Source: Candidatus Colwellia aromaticivorans
GTDB lineage: Bacteria; Pseudomonadota; Gammaproteobacteria; Enterobacterales; Alteromonadaceae
Assembly (NCBI RefSeq): GCF_003333305.1
Contig: NZ_QOLD01000054.1
Span: 1-64,000, forward strand
Reading direction: 5' to 3'
DNA length: 64,000 bases
The position numbers and the translations under genes were made by a program. Positions 11,226 to 21,920 of the stretch are shown here, piece after piece. Each line of letters starts with the position of its first letter. The first letter of the stretch is position 1. The notes under the pieces were generated by a model. The model worked only from the letters and a program-made list of their open reading frames with translations, was not told the origin of the DNA and did no database searches.

Positions 11226-11696
11226 ATGAATATTAATGCCACATTAATAGGTGAGTTAATCGCATTTGTCGTATTTGTAATTTTCTGTATGAAGTTTGTA
11301 TGGCCACCAATTATGGCTGCCATCGAAGCTCGTCAAGCAATTATTGCTGATGGACTTGCTGCTTCTGACCGTGCTGCTAAAGATCTTGAGCTTGCTCAAG
11401 AGAAAGCTACAGCCCAATTAAAAGAAGCTAAAGTTGAAGCTGCGTCTATCGTTGATGCTGCTAAAAAACATGAAGCCAAAATTGTTGAGGAAACAGCCGG
11501 TAAAGCACAAGCTGAGAAAGAAAAAATCTTAGCTTCTGGTCATGCAGAAATCGAAACTGAACGTAACCGTGCTAAAGAAGAACTACGTAAACAAGTAGCT
11601 GTTCTTGCTATAGCTGGTGCCGAGAAAATTCTTGAGCGTTCAATTGATGTCGCTGCACACAGCGATATCTTAGACAAACTCGTCGCTGAACTTTAA
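11226..11696 (+). CDS. atpF: F1Fo ATP synthase subunit b
   Basis: A 156-residue peripheral-stalk protein, the same length as in E. coli. One N-terminal membrane helix (residues 5-25) is followed by a long Ala- and charge-rich helix that dimerises and reaches the top of F1. An unusually strong ribosome-binding site, TAGGAGGT, lies upstream of the ATG. It sits 50 bases after atpE and 12 before atpH. Confidence 0.97.
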   Translation: MNINATLIGELIAFVVFVIFCMKFVWPPIMAAIEARQAIIADGLAASDRAAKDLELAQEKATAQLKEAKVEAASIVDAAKKHEAKIVEETAGKAQAEKEKILASGHAEIETERNRAKEELRKQVAVLAIAGAEKILERSIDVAAHSDILDKLVAEL

Positions 11697-11708
11697 GAGG
11701 AAAGAGCT

Positions 11709-12242
11709 ATGTCTGAATTGACAACTGTCGCTCGTCCTTACGCTAAAGCAGCGTTCGACTTTGCTGTTGAAGCTAAAGCAATTGATAGCTGGTTAAGCCA
11801 GCTAACTTTTGCTGCTGAAGTTGCTAAAGATGTAACCGTTACCGGTTATATATCTGGTGGAGCATCAGCAGAGCAAGCACAAACATTATTTTTAAATATT
11901 TGTGGTGAACAAGTAGACAGCCAAGGCCAAAACTTTTTAAAAGTAATGGCAGAAAACGAACGTTTGTTGGTGCTACCACAAGTTCTTGAACAATTTATAG
12001 CATTAAAAGCTGAATTTGATCAAGAGGTCTCTGTGGATGTAACCTCTGCTGTAGAAATAACAGCAGAGCAAAAAACAACATTAAGCGCCGCGCTTGAAAA
12101 GCGCTTGGCACGTAAAGTAAAGCTTAATTGTTTTGTTAATGCGAGTATCGTTTCCGGTTTAGTAATACAAGCTGGTGACATGGTAATAGATGGTTCAATC
12201 AAAGGTAAACTGAACCGCTTAGCAACAACACTACAATCTTAG
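11709..12242 (+). CDS. atpH: F1Fo ATP synthase subunit delta
   Basis: A 177-residue delta (OSCP-type) subunit. It caps the alpha3beta3 hexamer and binds the b-subunit C-termini. The N-terminus MSELTTVARPYAKAAFDFA and the C-terminal VIDGSIKGKLNRLATTL block are family signatures. The gene follows atpF by 12 bases, with AGAGGAAAGAG as ribosome-binding site, and precedes atpA by 15. Confidence 0.97.
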   Translation: MSELTTVARPYAKAAFDFAVEAKAIDSWLSQLTFAAEVAKDVTVTGYISGGASAEQAQTLFLNICGEQVDSQGQNFLKVMAENERLLVLPQVLEQFIALKAEFDQEVSVDVTSAVEITAEQKTTLSAALEKRLARKVKLNCFVNASIVSGLVIQAGDMVIDGSIKGKLNRLATTLQS

Positions 12243-12257
12243 ATAAGGGAACAGAGC

Positions 12258-13799
12258 ATGCAACTGAATTCCACTGAAATCGCTGAACTGATCAAGAATA
12301 GAATTGAACAGTTTGACGTTGTCAGCGAAGCTCGTAACGAAGGTACTATCGTTTCTGTAACAGATGGTATTATTCGTATCAATGGCCTTGCCGATGTAAT
12401 GCAAGGTGAAATGATCGAACTTCCTGGTAGCCGTTTTGCTATCGCGTTAAACCTTGACCGAGATTCGGTCGGTGCGGTAGTAATGGGTCCTTACGCTGAT
12501 TTAGCGGAAGGCCAAAAAGTTAAAGGTACTGGTCGTATTTTAGAAGTACCAGTAGGTCGTGGTTTATTAGGCCGCGTAGTTGACACATTAGGTCAACCAA
12601 TTGATGGCAAAGGCCCAATTGATAATGATGGCTTCTCTCCAGTAGAAGTTGTAGCACCAGGTGTAATCGAACGTAAATCAGTAGACCAACCAGTTCAAAC
12701 TGGTATTAAGTCTATCGATTCTATGATTCCAATTGGTCGTGGCCAGCGTGAATTAATCATTGGTGACCGTCAAATCGGTAAATCAGCGATTGCAATTGAC
12801 GCTATCATCAACCAAAAAGACACGGGTATTAAGTGTGTTTACGTAGCTATAGGTCAAAAAGCTTCTACTGTAGCGAACCTTGTTCGTAACCTAGAAGAGC
12901 ACGGCGCGTTATCAAACACAATCGTAGTTGTTGCATCTGCTTCTGAAGCTGCAGCATTACAATACTTAGCACCATACGCTGGTTGTTCAATGGGTGAATA
13001 CTTCCGTGACCGCGGTGAAGATGCGCTAATCGTATATGATGATTTGTCTAAGCAAGCAGTTGCTTACCGTCAAGTTTCATTACTTTTACGTCGTCCGCCA
13101 GGTCGTGAAGCATACCCAGGTGATGTTTTCTATCTTCACAGTCGTTTATTAGAACGTGCTGCTCGTGTAAACGAAGCATACGTAGAAAAATTCACAAACG
13201 GTGAAGTTAAAGGTAAAACAGGTTCATTAACTGCATTACCAATTATTGAAACGCAAGCGGGTGATGTATCTGCTTTCGTACCAACAAACGTAATTTCAAT
13301 TACCGATGGTCAGATTTTCTTAGAATCTAACTTATTTAACTCGGGCATCCGCCCAGCAGTTAACGCCGGTATTTCAGTATCTCGTGTTGGTGGTGCTGCT
13401 CAAACGAAAATCATCAAGAAACTTGGTGGCGGTATTCGTTTAGCTTTAGCCCAATATGCTGAATTAGCAGCATTTGCTCAATTTGCATCAGATTTAGATG
13501 ACGCGACTCGCGCTCAATTAGAGCATGGTCAACGTGTTACTGAATTGATGAAGCAAAAGCAATACAGCCCATTGTCAATCGCTGAAACAGCAGTGTCATT
13601 ATTTGCCGCAGAAAAAGGCTTTTTAAATGATGTTGAAATCAACAAAATTGTTGATTGTGAAGCGGCGTTACATACCTATGTAAACAATGAGCATGCTGAG
13701 CTGATGGCTACTATCAACGAAAGCGGTGACTACAATAAAGATATCGAAGCTAGTTTGAATAAGACACTTGAATTATTCAAGTCTACGCAAACTTGGTAA
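12258..13799 (+). CDS. atpA: F1Fo ATP synthase subunit alpha
   Basis: A 513-residue non-catalytic nucleotide-binding subunit, the same length as in E. coli. The Walker A loop is GDRQIGKSA near residues 169-177, and the alpha signature [13 protein letters not shown] lies near residue 365. Codon use shifts towards the frequent codons expected of a highly expressed gene. It forms the hexamer with AtpD. Confidence 0.98.
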   Translation: MQLNSTEIAELIKNRIEQFDVVSEARNEGTIVSVTDGIIRINGLADVMQGEMIELPGSRFAIALNLDRDSVGAVVMGPYADLAEGQKVKGTGRILEVPVGRGLLGRVVDTLGQPIDGKGPIDNDGFSPVEVVAPGVIERKSVDQPVQTGIKSIDSMIPIGRGQRELIIGDRQIGKSAIAIDAIINQKDTGIKCVYVAIGQKASTVANLVRNLEEHGALSNTIVVVASASEAAALQYLAPYAGCSMGEYFRDRGEDALIVYDDLSKQAVAYRQVSLLLRRPPGREAYPGDVFYLHSRLLERAARVNEAYVEKFTNGEVKGKTGSLTALPIIETQAGDVSAFVPTNVISITDGQIFLESNLFNSGIRPAVNAGISVSRVGGAAQTKIIKKLGGGIRLALAQYAELAAFAQFASDLDDATRAQLEHGQRVTELMKQKQYSPLSIAETAVSLFAAEKGFLNDVEINKIVDCEAALHTYVNNEHAELMATINESGDYNKDIEASLNKTLELFKSTQTW

Positions 13800-13837
13800 T
13801 AGAATCTTTAATTAAGTAACCTTTTTGGAGAAGAGTC

Positions 13838-14701
13838 ATGGCCGTTGGTAAAGAAATAAAAACCAAGATTGCGAGTGTTAAAAATACTCAAAAGATCACA
13901 AGCGCTATGGAAATGGTTGCCGCTAGCAAGATGCGCAAAGCGCAAGAGGGCATGGCAGCCTCTCGTCCATATGCGACAAATATACGAAATGTGATCGGTC
14001 ATATCGCGCTTGGTAACTTAGAATATCGTCATTCCTATTTGGAAGAACGTGAAGCTAAGCGTGTTGGCTACATTGTCGTCTCAAGTGACCGTGGTTTGTG
14101 TGGTGGTTTAAATATTAATTTATTTAAGAAAGTACTTGCTGATGCTTCACAAAAGCAAGCATCAGGTGCTGAAGTTGAATTTGGTGTAATTGGCTCAAAA
14201 GCCACATCATTTTTCAATAACATGGGTGCTACAGTATCTGCACAAATATCGGGCTTAGGTGATGCTCCTTCACTAACTGACTTAGTTGGTAGTGTAGCGG
14301 TAATGCTTAAAGCTTATGATAACGGTGAAATTGATAGGCTATACGTTGTGTATAACAAATTTGTTAATACCATGACGCAAGAAGCGACAATTGATCAATT
14401 GTTACCTTTACCTAAATCAGATGACGAAGAAATTAGTCATCGTTGGGATTATATCTACGAACCAGACGCTAACGCTTTGTTAGATAAGCTGTTAGTTCGT
14501 TATATTGAATCTCAAGTATACCAAGGTGTTGTTGAGAATATTGCTTGTGAACAAGCAGCGCGTATGGTTGCAATGAAAGCTGCAACTGATAATGCGGGTG
14601 ATTTAATCGACGACCTACAATTGGTATATAACAAAGCGCGTCAAGCAGCGATTACTCAAGAATTGGGTGAAATTGTTGCTGGTGCAGCTGCGGTAGGGTA
14701 A
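13838..14701 (+). CDS. atpG: F1Fo ATP synthase subunit gamma
   Basis: A 287-residue rotor shaft subunit. The N-terminal helix ([19 protein letters not shown]) and the C-terminal helix ([20 protein letters not shown]) form the coiled coil inside F1. The conserved [10 protein letters not shown] block is near residue 84. A TTTTTGGAGAAGAG ribosome-binding site precedes the ATG. It lies 38 bases after atpA and 102 before atpD. Confidence 0.98.
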   Translation: MAVGKEIKTKIASVKNTQKITSAMEMVAASKMRKAQEGMAASRPYATNIRNVIGHIALGNLEYRHSYLEEREAKRVGYIVVSSDRGLCGGLNINLFKKVLADASQKQASGAEVEFGVIGSKATSFFNNMGATVSAQISGLGDAPSLTDLVGSVAVMLKAYDNGEIDRLYVVYNKFVNTMTQEATIDQLLPLPKSDDEEISHRWDYIYEPDANALLDKLLVRYIESQVYQGVVENIACEQAARMVAMKAATDNAGDLIDDLQLVYNKARQAAITQELGEIVAGAAAVG

Positions 14702-14782
14702 GCAGAATAATTCTGTAACGAATTAGTCTGATAACAATTTTCGTAATTTAACGAAAAGTTAGCTTAAGCAATGCTTGGCTAA

Positions 14783-16189
<1,407 letters not shown>

Positions 16190-16248
16190 TCATCTAGTAA
16201 GTATCTAAGCTTTGGTTTAGATACTTACATTATTAGAGGTCGAGTCAA

Positions 16249-16671
16249 ATGGCATTATTTACTGTTAATCTAAATGTTGTTAGTGCACAAGAAAGCTTGT
16301 TTTCAGGCAGCATTAAATCATTACAGATCACAGGTAGTGAAGGTGAGTTAGGTATTATGCCTGGTCATGCACCTTTATTGACCTCACTAAAACCTGGTAT
16401 GGCATTAATCACTAAAGAAGATAATAGCGAAGAAGTTATATATCTTTCGGGTGGTATGTTAGAAGTTCAACCAAATCAAATTATCGTACTCGCTGATGTA
16501 GCTTGTCGTGCAGATGACTTGGATGAACAAGCAGCGCTAGAAGCAAAACAACGTGCAGAAGAAAACATGAACGCTCATGGCGGAGATGTTGATTATGCCG
16601 CTGTTGCTGCTGAATTAGCACGTGCAGTTGCACAATTACGTGTTATTCAAGCGTCTACTAAGAAAAGCTAA
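16249..16671 (+). CDS. atpC: F1Fo ATP synthase subunit epsilon
   Basis: A 140-residue central-stalk and inhibitory subunit. The N-terminal beta sandwich carries the family block [22 protein letters not shown] (residues 29-50), and the C-terminal two-helix arm begins near residue 88 ([15 protein letters not shown]). It is the last gene of the atp operon, with an AGAGG ribosome-binding site. A strong terminator follows 52 bases after the stop. Confidence 0.97.
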   Translation: MALFTVNLNVVSAQESLFSGSIKSLQITGSEGELGIMPGHAPLLTSLKPGMALITKEDNSEEVIYLSGGMLEVQPNQIIVLADVACRADDLDEQAALEAKQRAEENMNAHGGDVDYAAVAAELARAVAQLRVIQASTKKS

Positions 16672-16722
16672 CGTGTAGGCGATATGTTAATCGCTCTATA
16701 AAAAGTTTTAGTGAATTAATTT

Positions 16723-16757
16723 AAATGCCCTGTTACTACTGTAACAGGGCATTTTTA
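16723..16757 (+). terminator. atp operon terminator
   Basis: A perfect 14-bp stem (AAATGCCCTGTTAC at 16723-16736 paired with 16741-16754) around the loop TACT, running into T-rich sequence. This is a classic intrinsic terminator. The A-rich left arm means it may also stop minus-strand transcription. Confidence 0.92.
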
Positions 16758-16796
16758 TTTGTGTGATGTAGTCTATTATTCGCTAACGCTATAACC

Positions 16797-17250
16797 TTAT
16801 GCTTCTAAACAAACGTTACGCGCTTTATTGTAGTTAGTCAGTTGTTCGTTTGATAGCTTTGAGCTTGAGATGCTTGTTGCTGTGCAGCGGCTTGAGAAGC
16901 AGCCGGCTGCTCTGGTACAGCTCTACTAGTTTGTCTTCTACCTGCAATAGCACCAACAGCGGCATATTTTGGTGCGCAACCAATAGCGCCACGCATACCA
17001 GAACCACGTTTAGGGTCTTGTGCCACTGGAGCAGTTGTAATCATTGTGACAGTGGGGTTGCTGCGACTTGTGGTTGTGTGGGATCTACAGCTGATTGATC
17101 TACTGCCCATGTATGACAACTGTATTCGGCTTTTTGTTGTTGATCTGCTGTTTGTCCATTTTAAGGAAAAACAAACTGTCGGGCGTTAACAGTTTAAAAT
17201 GCCAAGCTTGAAAGTAATAAAATTAAGGTTTTATTTGATGAATGTGACAT
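16797..17250 (-). pseudogene. Broken glycine-zipper envelope protein gene
   Basis: The minus strand from an ATG at 17250, with AAGGAAG ribosome-binding site, encodes a signal peptide (MSHSSNKTLILLLSSLAF) that meets TAA. The same frame continues to a second TAA and then QTADQQQKAEYSCHTWAVDQ, a typical block of YMGG-like glycine-zipper proteins. A frame change leads into the glycine-rich SGMRGAIGCAPKYAAVGAIAG, and another into a tail ending YNKARNVCLEA. Two nonsense changes and at least two frameshifts make it a clear pseudogene. Intact relatives are small secreted or outer-membrane-associated proteins of unknown role. Confidence 0.8.
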
Positions 17251-17767
17251 GGTTTACTTCCTTACACGTTATATATACAGTAAAAATAGATGAGATAACT
17301 ATAGAAAGGTTACCTATGTTAACAAGTTAGTTATGTTAATGTTAAATATGATTTTAGTACATAAAGCCTTTTAATAAAGTACGAATACTTTTGTAGATAA
17401 ACCTGTTATGCTAAATATACAAGAAATGCCAATTGAAATAATGAATCGACCAACTTAGAGTTACGTAGTGAGCTTAGAACAAACAAAATGAGTTAAACAT
17501 AGTGATTCTATATTTTATTCATTTTGACAAGGGAATAACCCTTATCTTCAATCAATGCCTTGCCTCTAAGCCTTTTAATTTTCGCTAAGTGGTACATTCA
17601 TTAATTCAATTGGTATAAGCTCTGACTTAGTCTTATTAACCAAAATTTATTACAAGGCTCGATATAGCGTTAGCTTAGAACAGAGCGATACTTGAATTAC
17701 TAGCGAAAATCCTAACCATGGATACCAATATAACAAGCTAAAAATATTTAAATAGGAAGAGTAATAG
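17251..17767. other. Intergenic region with no intact gene
   Basis: AT-rich sequence with no open frame of interest, apart from a partial repeat-element copy near 17490-17590. The last 60 bases precede the small secreted protein gene at 17768 and end in a good AGGAAG ribosome-binding site. Confidence 0.5.
17490..17590 (+). repeat. Partial copy of the ~265-bp inverted-repeat element
   Basis: The stretch ATTTTGACAA... through TTCAATCAATGCCTTGCCT to CCTTTTAATTTTCGCT matches the right third of the complete element at 33258-33519, with a few mismatches. The outer termini are not recognisable here, so this is a decayed copy. Confidence 0.65.
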
Positions 17768-18124
17768 ATGAAACGTTTAATTTTACCTTTATTATTATTA
17801 AGCAGCGCAGCATTTGCTGCTGAGTCACTAACTAAAGCCGAAAAAGGTGAAGTTGAATCCTTACTTGCAGAAGCGGCCAGTAAATTGATTTACTTAGACC
17901 GAGATTGTGGTAAAGCAATAGACGCTGAAAAATTTAAAGAGTTATCAAAGTTAAAAGCTTTTTCTGAAGGTTATATGACTATTGAAGGGATTAGCTGGGA
18001 TCGTGTTAAACGTAAAGCTCATCAAGAATATGGTATGTTAAAAATTGAAGCGCCGCTAGGTGAGCTTTGTGAACAATACAAAGCAGCGATAAAAGGTAAC
18101 TATAGATTCCTGAAAGACCATTAG
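17768..18124 (+). CDS. Small secreted protein of unknown function
   Basis: A 118-residue protein with a clear Sec signal peptide: KR, then LILPLLLLSSAAFA, cleaved before AESL. The mature part of about 100 residues is charged and mostly helical, with two cysteines (CGKAID and ELCEQY) that could form a disulfide in the periplasm. An AGGAAGAG ribosome-binding site lies 8 bases before the ATG and an intrinsic terminator follows the stop. It is therefore an intact single-gene unit in an otherwise decayed region. I do not recognise the family. Confidence 0.8.
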   Translation: MKRLILPLLLLSSAAFAAESLTKAEKGEVESLLAEAASKLIYLDRDCGKAIDAEKFKELSKLKAFSEGYMTIEGISWDRVKRKAHQEYGMLKIEAPLGELCEQYKAAIKGNYRFLKDH

Positions 18125-18149
18125 TCTTTGGTTAGCTATTGTAAAAGAT

Positions 18150-18174
18150 AAAAGAGCTTACTAAGCTCTTTTTT
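18150..18174 (+). terminator. Intrinsic terminator
   Basis: AAAGAGCTT (18151-18159), loop ACT, AAGCTCTTT (18163-18171) and a T-run. It lies 27 bases after the stop of the small secreted protein gene. Confidence 0.88.
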
Positions 18175-18208
18175 ATATCTGTGTTAATACACTTGATATT
18201 AATTAATC

Positions 18209-18306
18209 TCACCAAGCAGAGCCAGCTTGAATATAGAAAACAGTATCTTCTGGCCCTTTAAGCTATATCAATACCCATATTAAAGCCGTAACGACGAGCA
18301 TTTATA
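18209..18306 (-). pseudogene. Fragment of an outer-membrane beta-barrel-like gene
   Basis: Minus-strand pieces RRYGFNMGIDIA and, after a stop and frame change, KGPEDTVFYIQAGSAW ending at TGA. A terminal aromatic residue after alternating hydrophobic positions is typical of the last beta strand of outer-membrane barrels. Only the last 30 codons remain. The specific family is not identified. Confidence 0.4.
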
Positions 18307-18317
18307 ACCATAACTCT

Positions 18318-18565
18318 TCAATATGCAGGCGTCAGTGCTTGAAAATTGTCATTAATCCAACTGTCCAACGTTTCAGCTATGTCTGGTAGTGTTTTAACAA
18401 AAAACTCGTTGATTTTCTGTCGAAACTATTTCGCCGACGCAAAATATGTTCCATTTCTTACATGCGCATTCATTACTTTCCAAAGCCGCTCTATTGGGTT
18501 TAAATTGTGGCTATATGGTGGTAGATAATGCAATTTGATATGGTGTAGTTCTTTTAAAACGACGA
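18318..18565 (-). mobile_element. IS630-type transposase, C-terminal remnant
   Basis: The minus strand reads VLKELHHIKLHYLPPYSHNL, then NPIERLWKVMNAHVRNGTYF, a TAG, and on to FRQKINEFFVKTLPDIAETL and a TGA at 18318. LPPYSxxLNPIERLW is the hallmark of the DDE_3 catalytic end of IS630/Tc1-like transposases, in which the glutamate of PIE is catalytic. The N-terminal two thirds are gone and an amber codon interrupts the rest, so it is inactive. Confidence 0.8.
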
Positions 18566-18572
18566 CCTATTA

Positions 18573-19053
18573 CTAAGCTACCTCGAGTGAATTGATTGTA
18601 TACAGACGCTTTTTCGATTGCTGTTTATGGAAGTCCCAGTACTCATCAAAATCACCGCTTGATTTTAACGATCTCAGCTTAAGTAATGCCTCTGCTCCTT
18701 TCAGCCCCCAACGAGCTCCTGTTATATCTAATCTATCATTAATTAGGTGGCGACAGGCTCCTTCAATAATACCGATGGCTATAGGGGAACCTGCAACCAA
18801 GGCCTCATCATACTTCAGACTTTTGTTATTATTCAGCAAGTACTTAGCACAACTGTCGACGGCATCTCGCTTCGTTAGTTTGCGTTTAGTCGCACTCTGA
18901 CGAAACCTTTGGCTACCTGGCTACAGCCACCTTTCAATAGCTTGACTGCATATTTACTGATCCATGCTTCGAAGGCTTCATCACCTTTATCAAAGAAGCA
19001 CCAAGCTGCTTTCCATAGGTACTCAAGTATGTGAATAAAGTCCAACACTATCG
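18573..19053 (-). mobile_element. ISKra4-type transposase, C-terminal remnant
   Basis: The minus strand reads VLDFIHILEYLWKAAWCFFD at its upstream end. After one frame change near 18885 it reads DEALVAGSPIAIGIIEGACR, then DRLDITGARWGLKGAEALLK and GDFDEYWDFHKQQSKKRLY, to a TAG at 18573. IEGACRHL and DITGARWGL are typical of the ISKra4 family. The N-terminal part is missing. It abuts the IS630 remnant on one side and a truncated kinase gene on the other. Confidence 0.8.
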
Positions 19054-19055
19054 TT

Positions 19056-19397
19056 ATGTTTACTAGTTTATATCGTAATGTTATTGAAGCAGCACCGCGT
19101 GGTTCAAAAATATCTGTTACATCTGATGTTATTAATGATTTCTTTTTAATAAAAATTCACAACGTCAGTGTTATTCCTGATGAATTTATTGATAATTTTG
19201 ATCAATTGTTTGTGACCGCTAACAATGCAACAGGGACAGGTATCGGTGTATATTTGGCTTTTTTAATTATAAAAGAATTAGCAGGAGAACTTTATTTTCA
19301 TACTAGTGTTTCGTACGGTACAACTTTTTATATAAAATTACCGAATAAAAGCGCGTGCAATCAAGCGTCAGTTTATACGTTTCGCGTAGAAAGTTAA
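19056..19397 (+). pseudogene. Truncated histidine kinase (ATPase domain only)
   Basis: A 113-residue frame holding only the C-terminal HATPase_c domain of a sensor kinase. The N-box-like block LYRNVIEAAPRGSKI (residues 5-19) and the G-box GTGIGVYLAFLIIKELAG (residues 60-77) are present, ending GTTFYIKLP. No sensor, HAMP or phospho-acceptor region remains upstream, where the sequence switches abruptly to the ISKra4 remnant. The gene was most likely cut by that insertion or a linked deletion. No ribosome-binding site is evident. Confidence 0.75.
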
Positions 19398-19504
19398 TTG
19401 GGTGTGCATAAAGCAAAAAAACAGTTTTTTTAGAACAAAACTGCTAGGTTTAGTCGGTCCATTAAAAATAACACTTTTTAACAAAAGAAAGGATTAAATA
19501 AGGG

Positions 19505-19955
19505 GAAAAATTAGCCTTAGCCGCTTGGATACCAGTTTGTTAGCAGGTTGTGCTACGGGTGATACACCCGCAGCAAAAAAAGCAAATGCAATCAGTGAAA
19601 CTGATGATGCTTTACAGCAAATTTATGAGGATCACCCAGCATCGAAAGCAAAAGCTTCGAGTAGTTTAGGCTACTTGGTTTGCACTGGCAGTGATAGTTA
19701 CTTACTGGCTGCTTCTTCTGGTGGCGGTGTTTGTGTTTTAAAAGAGGGTGGTAGTTCAAGTTTCTATCGTTTTGCATCGTTAGGTGTGGGTTTTAAAAAA
19801 GTGGCTTTTGTATATGCTTATCAAGATGCTGAGGCATTACGTCGCTTTAAGGAATAAGGTTGGGATGCTGGTGCGCTGCAGCACAGGCAACAGTGCAAGG
19901 TTATAAATTCTGGCCAACAGATTGTACTGATGATGTAGTGGAAAATAGTAAATAA
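19505..19955 (+). pseudogene. Broken SYLF/Ysc84-like lipoprotein gene
   Basis: A frame reading KLALAAWIPV runs into a stop, while a one-base shift continues SLLAGCATGD, the lipobox of a lipoprotein. This shows a frameshift in the signal peptide; an ATG start is also absent. The body carries SYLF-type sequence (YEDHPASKAKASSSLGYLV, SSGGGVCVLK, LGVGFKKVAFVYAY). It is interrupted by TAA at 19855 where DALRRFKE-type sequence should continue; after another shift it ends GYKFWPTDCTDDVVENSK at 19955. The central 110-codon frame is open but should not make the normal exported protein. Confidence 0.7.
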
Positions 19956-20037
19956 ATAGTTCCCTCAAAAAAAACCGCTTTCTCTAAATTAAGCGGCTTA
20001 AATCTACAATTAAATTTATTTTACAGCAGCTAATTGA

Positions 20038-20065
20038 CCATCAACCATCAACCATCAACCATCAA
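20038..20065 (+). repeat. Tandem heptamer repeat
   Basis: Four perfect copies of CCATCAA in the non-coding gap upstream of glmU. A hairpin CCGCTT/AAGCGG precedes it near 19976-20000. No coding frame crosses it. Confidence 0.8.
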
Positions 20066-20213
20066 TATCTGTTAAATAGTTAATGAATATCAGGCAACAA
20101 TTGTGATTACGAGTGCCTGAAGTCATCAATACTTTATTATTCCTCTATTCAGCAAAATAAAACTTGGTTACAATAACAAGCATAATAAATACGCTTAATT
20201 GAATGGACTTTCT

Positions 20214-21584
20214 ATGTCGCTCTCTGTTGTCATCCTTGCTGCGGGTAAAGGTACTCGCATGCGCTCTTCTTTACCTAAAGTACTACATGCTATTGCTGAT
20301 AAACCAATGGTTTCTCATGTTATTGATAGCGCACGTCAGTTAGGAGCCGTAAATATTTATGTTGTTTATGGTTTTGGTGGTGAAGTGCTTAAAGCGACAA
20401 TTACCACAAAAAATACGGGTGATGATCTAACTTTTATTGAGCAAAGAGAACAACTGGGCACTGGTCACGCCGTTGACCAAGCATCGCCATTTTTAAAAGA
20501 TGATGAAGATGTTTTAGTGCTTTATGGTGATGTGCCATTAACTAAAGTATCAACATTAGAAAACTTACTTCAAGTTAAACCTGAAAACGGCATGTCACTA
20601 TTAACTGTTTATTTGGCTAACCCTACTGGCTATGGTCGAATAGTGCGAACGGATGGACAAGTAGTTGGTATTATTGAACAAAAAGATGCTAAACCAGAGC
20701 AGCTATTAATTAATGAAGCTAACACCGGTATTTTATATGCCAATGGTGGCGATTTAAAGCGTTGGCTAAGTGGTCTTTCTAATGACAATGCTCAGGGAGA
20801 ATATTACCTTACAGATATTATCGCCGCGGCTCATAGTGAAGGAAAAGTTATTGCTACTGCTCACCCTGAAACTGAAATTGAAGTGGAGGGCGCTAATAAT
20901 CGCGTACAACTAGCGGCACTTGAACGTGCTTATCAAGCTCGTTTAGCTGAAGAGTTAATGATAGCTGGTGCTAGTTTACGCGATCCAGCCCGAATTGATA
21001 TTCGTGGCTCTTTAATTATTGGCAGTGAAGTGAGTATTGATATTAATTGTATTTTTGAAGGGTCGGTAACCTTAGCAAATAACGTAAAAATTGGTGCTAA
21101 CTGCATTCTTAAAAATTGCTCTATTAGCAACAATGTTGAAATTAAACCTAATAGCATTATTGAAGACGCAACTATTGGTGAAAATTGTTCGGCTGGCCCG
21201 TTTGCCCGTATTCGTCCAGGCAGTGTTATGAATAAAGATTCTCACGTAGGGAACTTTGTTGAAATGAAAAAAACTACCCTTGGTGAAGGAAGCAAAGCAG
21301 GGCACTTAACATACCTTGGCGATGCGCTTATAGGCAAAAATGTTAATGTGGGTGCAGGTACAATTACGTGTAACTATGACGGTGTTAATAAGTCGCAAAC
21401 AATTATTAATGATAATGTGTTTATTGGTTCAAACAGTTCATTAGTTGCGCCTGTCTTTATTGGCGATTGTGCAACAATAGGCGCAGGCTCTGTTATTGCT
21501 AAAAATGTTGAAAAAGACGAGCTAGCGGTAGGGCGTGGTAAACAACGTAATATTAAGAATTGGCCACGACCGATTAAAAAATAA
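20214..21584 (+). CDS. glmU: Bifunctional UDP-N-acetylglucosamine pyrophosphorylase / glucosamine-1-phosphate acetyltransferase
   Basis: A 456-residue protein, exactly the E. coli length from the ATG at 20214; a TTG 15 bases upstream is in frame but less likely. The N-terminal uridyltransferase starts with [21 protein letters not shown]. The C-terminal left-handed beta-helix (from about residue 250) has hexapeptide repeats and the acetyltransferase block [22 protein letters not shown]. It makes UDP-GlcNAc for peptidoglycan and lipopolysaccharide. It follows the atp operon region, as in many gammaproteobacteria, here separated by a decay zone. Confidence 0.97.
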   Translation: MSLSVVILAAGKGTRMRSSLPKVLHAIADKPMVSHVIDSARQLGAVNIYVVYGFGGEVLKATITTKNTGDDLTFIEQREQLGTGHAVDQASPFLKDDEDVLVLYGDVPLTKVSTLENLLQVKPENGMSLLTVYLANPTGYGRIVRTDGQVVGIIEQKDAKPEQLLINEANTGILYANGGDLKRWLSGLSNDNAQGEYYLTDIIAAAHSEGKVIATAHPETEIEVEGANNRVQLAALERAYQARLAEELMIAGASLRDPARIDIRGSLIIGSEVSIDINCIFEGSVTLANNVKIGANCILKNCSISNNVEIKPNSIIEDATIGENCSAGPFARIRPGSVMNKDSHVGNFVEMKKTTLGEGSKAGHLTYLGDALIGKNVNVGAGTITCNYDGVNKSQTIINDNVFIGSNSSLVAPVFIGDCATIGAGSVIAKNVEKDELAVGRGKQRNIKNWPRPIKK

Positions 21585-21920
21585 TGATAGATAAAATTAA
21601 ATTAAGTGTATTCAATTTTATCTAGCTCGGTAGTTTACTTAGTTGATGGTGAAAAATTTTATATTACCGTTATTGTTTTTCAATTTGTGGGAAAACTCTT
21701 ATATCTGCGGGGGAGTAGACACTAAAGTTGTGCTTGCGGCTAATAAGAACAGGCATAAAAGTGTATTAAATTGTTTACATGGATCGATTTTTAATATTTT
21801 AAAAAGACCTTAAATATTTTAAATTATAACTAAGTAAGTTATAGCTTTATTGCTTTAACTTTCGTTTTGAAACATAATGGCATTCAAAATGAAAGTTCAT
21901 CGAAGATTTATTCAAAAATC
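21585..21920. other. glmU-regulator intergenic region
   Basis: No gene in these 336 bases. AGATAAAATT (21589-21598) and AATTTTATCT (21614-21623) form a perfect 10-bp inverted repeat right after the glmU stop. Without a T-run it is only a possible terminator. The remainder is AT-rich and should contain the promoter of the DeoR-type gene. Confidence 0.4.

Noticed and set aside
16850-17098. An 82-codon plus-strand open frame rich in Ser and Cys
   Set aside because: It is antisense to the broken glycine-zipper gene, and its odd composition is that of a complementary strand.
18346-18528. A 60-codon plus-strand open frame
   Set aside because: It is antisense to the recognisable IS630 transposase remnant.
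20038-20065. CCATCAA repeats as a phase-variation or CRISPR-like array
   Set aside because: There are only four directly abutting 7-mers with no spacers and no reading frame across them. It is a simple tandem repeat.
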